Of a stretch of DNA of 12,673 nucleotides, positions 12,670 to 12,673 are shown in pieces. Numbering within the stretch: position 1 is the first letter of the stretch; the number at the start of each line of letters is the position of its first letter. This stretch comes from Brachybacterium sp. (GTDB lineage Bacteria > Actinomycetota > Actinomycetes > Actinomycetales > Dermabacteraceae). A program made the translations under genes and the position numbers. The notes under the pieces are model-generated. The model searched no databases. It saw only the letters and a list, made by a program, of their open reading frames with translations, and had not been told where the DNA came from. The DNA lies in the NCBI GenBank assembly GCA_030451965.1, contig JAKDNE010000053.1, positions 1 through 12,673 on the forward strand. Reading direction: 5' to 3'.

Positions 12670-12673
12670 CGCG

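Noticed and set aside
1..12673. A defence, phage or other mobile system
   Set aside because: No integrase, transposase, nuclease, toxin-antitoxin or CRISPR repeat was seen on either strand; all genes belong to ordinary metabolic, transport or regulatory families.

Overview
The window looks like chromosomal DNA of a high-GC actinobacterium. Third codon positions are almost all G or C, several genes start within 6-7 nt of a TAnnnT -10 box (leaderless transcripts), and the ArsR protein has an actinobacterial N-terminal Cys-Cys layout. A member of the Micrococcales such as Brachybacterium would fit, but that is an inference from composition and gene style. There are eleven protein genes, packed densely. 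I found no tRNA, rRNA, insertion sequence, CRISPR array or phage gene.

Layout. 1-1635 (minus): an ascorbate-type PTS operon, with a fused EIIA-EIIB protein followed by an EIIC (UlaA) that runs off the left edge. 1818-3161 (plus): an M20-family amidohydrolase, divergent from the PTS operon; the space between them holds a tandem 9-bp repeat and a perfect 15-bp palindrome. 3186-3833 (minus): a Tat-exported C39-like cysteine peptidase. 4125-5221 (plus): an lrgA-lrgB operon with a 4-nt overlap. 5251-5688 (minus) and 5773-6882 (plus): arsR and the acr3 arsenite exporter, divergent around one 18-bp operator. 6920-7276 (plus): a small gamma-glutamylcyclotransferase-like protein just downstream of acr3. 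7480-11339 (plus): a two-gene heterodimeric ABC exporter with one degenerate ATP site. 11478-12641 (plus): an FAD-dependent monooxygenase, followed by a hairpin at the right edge.

How the genes work together. Three units are self-contained modules: sugar-acid uptake by PTS, arsenite sensing and efflux, and an ABC exporter pair. LrgAB is a two-component membrane system, linked in other bacteria to pyruvate or related short organic acids and to murein hydrolase control. The peptidase, the amidohydrolase and the monooxygenase have no partner visible here.

I do not see a clearly new multi-gene system. The most useful observations concern regulation and protein detail: the shared ars operator placed on both promoters, an ArsR carrying both known types of arsenite-binding cysteines, matched degeneracy across the two ABC subunits, an exact 19-bp inverted repeat upstream of the ABC operon, and a nested stem-loop after it.
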